This document shows, in pieces, positions 58,788 through 64,000 of a stretch of DNA of 64,000 nucleotides. Numbering within the stretch: the first letter of the stretch is position 1; each line of letters begins with the position of its first letter. Position numbers and translations under genes: made by a program. The DNA lies in assembly GCA_037951105.1 (NCBI GenBank), contig JBAMJV010004309.1:114099-178098 (forward strand), in the 5' to 3' direction. The notes below the pieces were generated by a model. The model worked only from the letters and a program-made list of their open reading frames with translations, did no database searches and had not been told where the DNA came from. The stretch comes from Echinarachnius parma (Eukaryota; Echinodermata; Echinoidea; Clypeasteroida; Echinarachniidae).

Positions 58788-59531
58788 ACTGTCGTAGTGG
58801 TGGGGGGGGGGGGGGGGTGTCATGGGCCCCCTCCCAAATCAATTTAAATCATTAATAAAGCGTAAACATGCATGCATGAAGGAATCATGAACATTAAAAA
58901 GGGAACAATCCCCCCCCCCCCCCCCCCTGCCCTTAGTTGCTATTTATGATGAAATACATACAATTCAGACAAATAAAATGTGATTTTGGACTGATATCAA
59001 GCAGCAAAATATAACTTTATGACATAACTATAATTAGCCTATATCAAATTGATTTTGGTTTTATATCATGTTTTTTTTACATGAGAAAGATATAAATATA
59101 TATATCTCATTCTTATTGCACTGTTTTACAAAGAAAAATAAAATACAATTTGACTAGAATTGTAAAGCCAATCTTTGTCCCCTCCCCTTCTCCCCCACCC
59201 CCCATGCAGCCACGGCAATTAGAGTAAGATTGATCCCCTTTCCCAAGTCCACACTGCTCAAAATCAAATCAACTCAATTCTTTTCTACGTCGTATTTATT
59301 TAATTTTCGGATTAACGAACCCTATTTCATTTTAGGACTAACGAACCTTCGGAATAACGAACCCGATTTTATTTTCGGATCAACGAACCTTCGGAATAAC
59401 GAACCTTCGGAATAACGAACCTTCAGAATAACGAACCTTCGGAATAACGAACCTTCGGAATAACGAACCTTCGGAATAACGAACCTTCGGAATAACTGAA
59501 CCTTCGGAATAACGAACCTTCGGAATAACGG
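58319..59531. repeat. inverted arrays of a 16-bp repeat around TG microsatellite
   Basis: GTTCGTTATTCCGAAG is repeated with a 16-bp period at 58319-58683. The complement is at 59317-59531. Longer variants with AATGAAATAGG/AATGAAATCGG occur in both arms, next to the loop. The loop holds (TG)n (58686-58790), G16 (58802-58817), C18 (58910-58927) and AT-rich DNA. The Ser-Glu-Gly-Ser-Leu-Phe frames are artefacts of the array. Confidence 0.9.
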
Positions 59532-59696
59532 ACTGTAACCAATGAATCATGTCCGTCTCTCCTTCTTGCAGTCACATTATTGGTTTGTGTGTCTGCATTT
59601 GGGCAAAGTAAAGAAAGCAATACAAGCATACACGAACACCAATCCTGCTCCTTCTGATATCGACATGCAGTATATATATGGATGAACTTCCGAGAA

Positions 59697-60060
59697 TTAA
59701 AGGAAACTAGCAACATTATCAACATCCTCATAACTTACTTGGAACTCTATGGCGGTTCTCACATGCCTCGTTGCATCCGTATTTATACCAATAGAAGAAT
59801 TGAAGAGGTTTTGGCTTTCCGAATTACTCTGTCGTTTATTTGATATTATATTTATTTGATATTTATGATTGAAGTGTTTGGATTTGAAATATATATAATA
59901 TAATTTTGCATGTTTGCTCATTACTCGGTAATTCATCATGTTTATCTAGCATGGACTTATCACATATCACTGAGTGGATATATCAGATCACAATTTTTTT
60001 TTTTTAAACAATCGTTCGCTAGTTTTTGCACATGTCAACAAAGTTACTCGATCCCTTTAA
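59697..60060 (+). mobile_element. family 1 MITE
   Basis: TTAA 59697-59700 and 60057-60060. Ends TTAAAGGAAACTAGCAAC and (complement) TTAAAGGGATCGAGTAAC. Typical body with an AT-rich loss in the centre. Confidence 0.88.
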
Positions 60061-61841
60061 ATTGTCTGCCATTCTTGTCTGATAGCATTGAACCTGAGGA
60101 GGAGCCGTGAACCCCAACATGTTTAAATTCAATATGAGCTTTTTATGCCCAGATGGTTCTAAAATGATTGCTTATAACCGATTATTTCCAAGAAACAAAC
60201 TATTGGTATATGCGACCGACCTTTCTATAGAAAGAAACATGTATGAATAACGGCATGCTCCGTCACATACTATTGAAATAACGGATGCGTTTTGCAGGGA
60301 AAAAAAGTTGAACACGCCATTATCGCTATAGGATGAAATGTTTATGAAAACATTATGAGAGAATAGTGTAGACACCCATTGGAAAACTTCCAACTGGCAC
60401 ATTCCCTTGCGGAATATACTACTCTATTTGTTTAAGTATACTGTCTGACCGAATTTAAAAGAACATTCAACTGTTTGCGTCATACTATAGTAAAAAAGGA
60501 TGAATTCCTTATACTGGCTTATTAATAAAAACTCTTGTCCATTTTGATTGTACAACATTCGGGAAGCATTACATGGATTATGTTCACATGTATTTGGTGG
60601 GTGCGGTCGTGTTGCATAATTTATACTAAATGTCACATATATATCAGTATTTTCAAAAGAAGACGAAATAAACCAAAAGATTTGGTTTAAAAAATTCATC
60701 TGCCTCAAATGAATTAGAATGCATGTCCTACTTTGTTTTACAGTATTTACTAGCAAAAGTGATAACATTTTTTATAACAACCCTAAGTATCTCTGAACAC
60801 CCTGCCCCATCCCGGTTGTAGTTGACTTGACAATACAATCAAACACAATCATTTGCGGCGTTCTACCACACGATTTGAAGGCAATACCTCCTTTCCACCC
60901 CATCAAAACCATGCTTCTTTGACGAGTTTTATTATTGGCTTTTTACACCTGCCGAAGAAAACATTAAAAAGTAACATGTTCTTTTTCTCATAACTCATGA
61001 TATATTTATATATTAATATGTATTTCGCCCGAGGAGCATTAATGTCGCCCATTTTTTACAAAGGTCGAAAGCGAAAACTGAGAGAGACGAATTGTAATTC
61101 CGGCCGGCCGAGAATATAACAGCCCAAAACAACCAAACAAAAGCAAACTAAACATACCTGCCCGACAACATATATTAAACAGTATTTTGTGCCATCCTAT
61201 CAAGTACAAAGGAACGAATGTGGAATTAAGCCATTGCTTACGGGAACCCGGTGGGCTAGGTTATGTACAAAGTCTATGTGGATTTCACAGTATCAAAGTA
61301 CAAAAATGGAATATCTACAACTTTTAAAAGGATAACATATAATACACATTTGTATTACAGATTGCCTAAAATAAAACGATGACACAGGGGAAAGTACATC
61401 AGTAAAAGATTTATAATGTTTTAGATGTGCATGTGGTATTACGCACCAAACCCAAGGCAGATCTGAGTGGAATATTATAACTCGTAGGAGAGCGAAGGGA
61501 CACATCGTCCTATGCACCTTATCCCTTAATCATGACTAAAGAATAACAGTCAAGCTATTACGTAACTATTGTATACTGCATTCTGCTTGATGTGACAACG
61601 TATTCCTTTTAACGTAATTTGCATCATGTGAATTACACTTTTCACGAATACAGAATAGCTTGGAGCAGTGTAATACTATAATTAACACGAATCTTTACTT
61701 TGTTTATGCAGCATCAGGCGTTAAAAATATTTCTACTAACCATCCGTTGCTGGTCGTACGGTATTTATAGGTACACTTACATTCATCTTCTTTATACCAA
61801 ATGTGATGAGCTTGAAGTATCCAAAAATAGCACTCCAATTC
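60061..61841. other. AT-rich DNA with one long interrupted frame
   Basis: On the minus strand 60768-60172 is one frame of 199 codons broken by a single stop at 60424-60426; no domain recognised. Frame 61293-61517 (74 codons) likewise. No repeats identified. Confidence 0.3.
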
Positions 61842-61998
61842 TTCACCCTTCCCCTCTCATGCCCCCCACATCCCCCTCTCCTCCCTCCTTCTCCCCCTGC
61901 CTGTCTGTCTCCCTCTTTCTACTTCTGCCTGTCTCTCTCCCTCCCTCTCCTTCTGTCTGTCTGTCTCTCTCTCCAATCCCATCTCTCTTTCTTTTGTT
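61842..61998 (+). repeat. polypyrimidine tract
   Basis: About 155 bp almost entirely C and T (CTCCCTCC, CTGTCTGTCT). Ser/Pro/Leu-rich frames across it are artefacts. Confidence 0.92.
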
Positions 61999-62269
61999 AC
62001 ATATGAAATACTGTAATCATTTTCAAATTTACCTCGCTTCCTTTATAGCGGTAGCTGCAATCATTATTGTAATGATCTACAGTTAAAGAAAGCCAACGCA
62101 TTGTGTGTGTTATGTATGTGTGTGTATGTTTGTGTATAATATTAAAGGATAGGGTTTCTATGTGTTAGGGGGAGGGGTAATTATATACCCCATGTCCAAT
62201 TTTACTGTACATGGGTGCATGTAGACACTTCGATGCGTCACGTTCACGGCCGAGGTTGTGGATGATCAA

Positions 62270-62641
62270 TTAAGTACAGCGGGGAACCCCCGACGAACTC
62301 TCAAAGGCCTGAGATCTGGGACTCATTAGCCATGTAAATGTCGACGACAATTTATCTTAATTAAGATAAAATGCGATTATCTTCTATATTTGATTGTTGA
62401 CAGCATTTTGAATTAAATTGATTGCATATCTGTATTTGCAAGAATGTGTCTTAGTTTAAGTACAGCTGGGAGCCCGGGAACCCTCGACGAACTCTCAAAG
62501 GCCTGAGAACTGGAACTCATTAGCCATGAAGATGTCGACGACAATTTATCTTAATTAAGATAAAATACGATTATTTTCTATGTATGATTTTTGACAGCAT
62601 ATTGAATTAAATTGATTGTATATCTAGATATTTGAAAACAT
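62270..62641 (+). repeat. 186-bp tandem duplication
   Basis: TTAAGTACAGC starts at 62270 and 62456. Shared CGACGAACTCTCAAAGGCCT, ACTCATTAGCCATG and GTCGACGACAATTTATC, each with an internal palindrome TTTATCTTAATTAAGATAAA. The second copy ends next to a MITE. Confidence 0.93.
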
Positions 62642-62646
62642 TTTGT

Positions 62647-63066
62647 TTAAAGGGGACCACCGGGCAAATAACGACACATTACTATATGTTTTGGTACTGT
62701 TTTGTGATATCAAATAGATACCCAACATTTTACAAAGGGTTGTGTAATTCATAAACAAAGCAATTAATTTCCACCACTTACGGAACCACTACGATTTCCT
62801 GGTTCCTGGTTTGCGAGTGCGCCAATGCTATTCACGCGTACGTTTATAGGCAATATAATCCCGGGCGATTCGGTTGCTGCACACGCAGTAGTCTACTCAA
62901 TTCAGACCGCATGAACGCATGCTTTAGAATGGTGATGCTTTTTCTAATTATATCTTTCTTTCTTCTGAAAACCTTTTTTTTTTGTGAACTTGTTGATGGA
63001 ATGGAATACTAAAGATGTTACCTTTCTATAATAAGAATATTAGATTTGGGTGGTGGTACCCTTTAA
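62647..63066. mobile_element. TTAAAGGGGACC MITE, short form (420 bp)
   Basis: TTAA 62647-62650 and 63063-63066; inverted ends TTAAAGGGGACCACC and TTAAAGGGTACCACC. Same family as 57040-58275 without its extra middle. Confidence 0.88.
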
Positions 63067-63836
63067 GTTTGAAAATCAATCTAAGTTGGCAGTGGCACAA
63101 GAAAACAGCGAATCTTGCTTTTCAACATTTAGCTTTTAAATATAGAAATTGATCATTTGTAATAATTATGTAATTTTTTCCTTTCTGTTTTGCATTTTGA
63201 GATATTGGGAACAAAGATAAACATAATAGTACAGTGAGAAACACTTGTCAAAAATTAAGTCAATATAAAACGAAGCTCTATATTATAATGAACATATGTG
63301 ACATGTCACCACAAAACCATAAGCAATACATAATAATTTGATTTGTCTGTTTTCGTTTTTACTGAATTCTCCAAAATCTTAGTGTTCTGGTGATATGTAA
63401 CTTTTGATACTTTGGTATTAACATTATTATATAATTAAAACGGGTCAGTGTATGTATGTGTGTGAGCAAGCTGTTTACCTTGTTCTAGTGGTTTATTAAA
63501 AAAGTAAGATGGTTTTATTTAGCCATAATTAGCTGTGGACCCAATGACAAGCTGTTGCACTTCAGGGGTCCAAACACAAATTATTGTACTGCTTTTATAT
63601 TGTAAATATTGATTACCCTCTAATTAAATGGTTGATTTACAAATGAAACCAATTATATAAGCCAGCAATAACATAGACAGTCCATTGACAAAGTCAACGA
63701 TTTCCTGAATTGTATCCGCTTTTGCCGACATTTGGCGACTTTATCCTGTTTATAAAGGTTTGTGGCAAGTGATACATGAAAGTGATAATTTAATGTCTTA
63801 TTGACAGTAGCCTTTTAACAAGGCGATCGCGTCTAA
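63067..63836. other. AT-rich DNA upstream of possible exon
   Basis: No repeat or gene recognised. No clear TATA or initiator can be assigned. Confidence 0.35.
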
Positions 63837-64000
63837 ATGGCTGCGCTGCAGGAACGACTGAACGCGTGGTGGAGACTATCCGGCGAGTGGCGAAGCCACG
63901 AGAGTGTGCATAGTAGTCGCGCTGTCCAGTCGTTCCGTGCCATTCAACTCAGCTCAGACGAGACAGGCTTGTCAAAAGACTATATTGACAGTGGCGCGAT
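63837..64000 (+). CDS. possible partial first exon (hypothetical)
   Basis: An ATG with G at +4 opens a frame that stays open for 54 codons to the window edge (MAALQERLNAWWRLSGEWR and on). GC content rises sharply from AT-rich flank to GC-rich frame. I recognise no domain. Against it, the stretch contains an inverted pair GGAACGACTG/CAGTCGTTCC (63851, 63926), a GAA triloop hairpin (63887-63899) and a CAGTGGCG word at 63989, all seen in repeats here. It could therefore be another GC-rich mobile element. Confidence 0.2.
   Translation, partial: MAALQERLNAWWRLSGEWRSHESVHSSRAVQSFRAIQLSSDETGLSKDYIDSGA

Noticed and set aside
58641..58842. Thr-His repeat frames
   Set aside because: Frames through a TG microsatellite.
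61700..62086. 128-codon frame
   Set aside because: More than a third of it comes from the polypyrimidine tract; the flanks show no domain.

Overview
The window looks like repeat-rich, AT-rich nuclear DNA from a metazoan, probably a marine invertebrate. I cannot name the species. The evidence is indirect: a non-LTR retrotransposon with PHD, endonuclease and reverse-transcriptase domains, tRNA-derived SINEs, many short DNA transposons (MITEs) and microsatellites. There are no bacterial operons. No host protein-coding gene can be supported with confidence. The only candidate is an open frame running off the right edge (63837 onward). Most open frames in the window are AT-rich noise or reflections of palindromes and microsatellites.

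The dominant component is TTAA-bounded MITEs. One family of about 390 bp (family 1, termini TTAAAGGGAYCTAGTAAC) has at least 12 copies in both orientations, from 118 to 60060. Several others share only the first bases TTAAAGGG: 57040-58275 and 62647-63066; 25118-25670, 45470-45654 and 56050-56228; the foldback 10173-10726; and the left end of 4005-5690. This matches the TTAAAGGRR ends and TTAA targets known from T2/Kolobok-type MITEs. Elements often abut, sharing one TTAA. A second TTAA type, 349-1129, has piggyBac-like CCCTAA ends. A third is 5844-6097.

Layout. 1-6100: family 1 copies, a piggyBac-like MITE, and a 1.5 kb foldback. 6100-11100: mostly unique DNA, a large TATC microsatellite, hairpin MITEs, and a foldback abutting a family 1 copy. 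11731-16424: a nearly complete minus-strand LINE (ORF1 intact, ORF2 broken by one frameshift) sitting inside a hairpin MITE. 16425-28200: SINE fragment, family 1 copies including two almost identical ones, a near-perfect 413 bp palindrome, a degenerate minisatellite at 21240-21835, and a nested foldback at 27227-28184. 28200-35020: unique DNA, LINE tails, an inverted pair of tRNA-like SINEs, and a 5'-truncated second LINE. 35020-50000: poly-G-rich repeats, hAT-like ends, tandem blocks, a local duplication and a decayed LINE C-terminus. 50000-64000: SINEs, direct duplications, an inverted pair of 16-bp repeat arrays, long and short versions of one MITE, and the possible partial exon at the right edge.

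There is no gene network to describe. The parts interact as transposon machinery and its passengers: the LINE could supply reverse transcriptase to SINE-like sequences, while the MITEs would need a TTAA-specific transposase that is not encoded here. Coordinates of repeat ends are by eye. Where a TTAA is quoted it was located base by base; other ends may be off by 10-30 bp.
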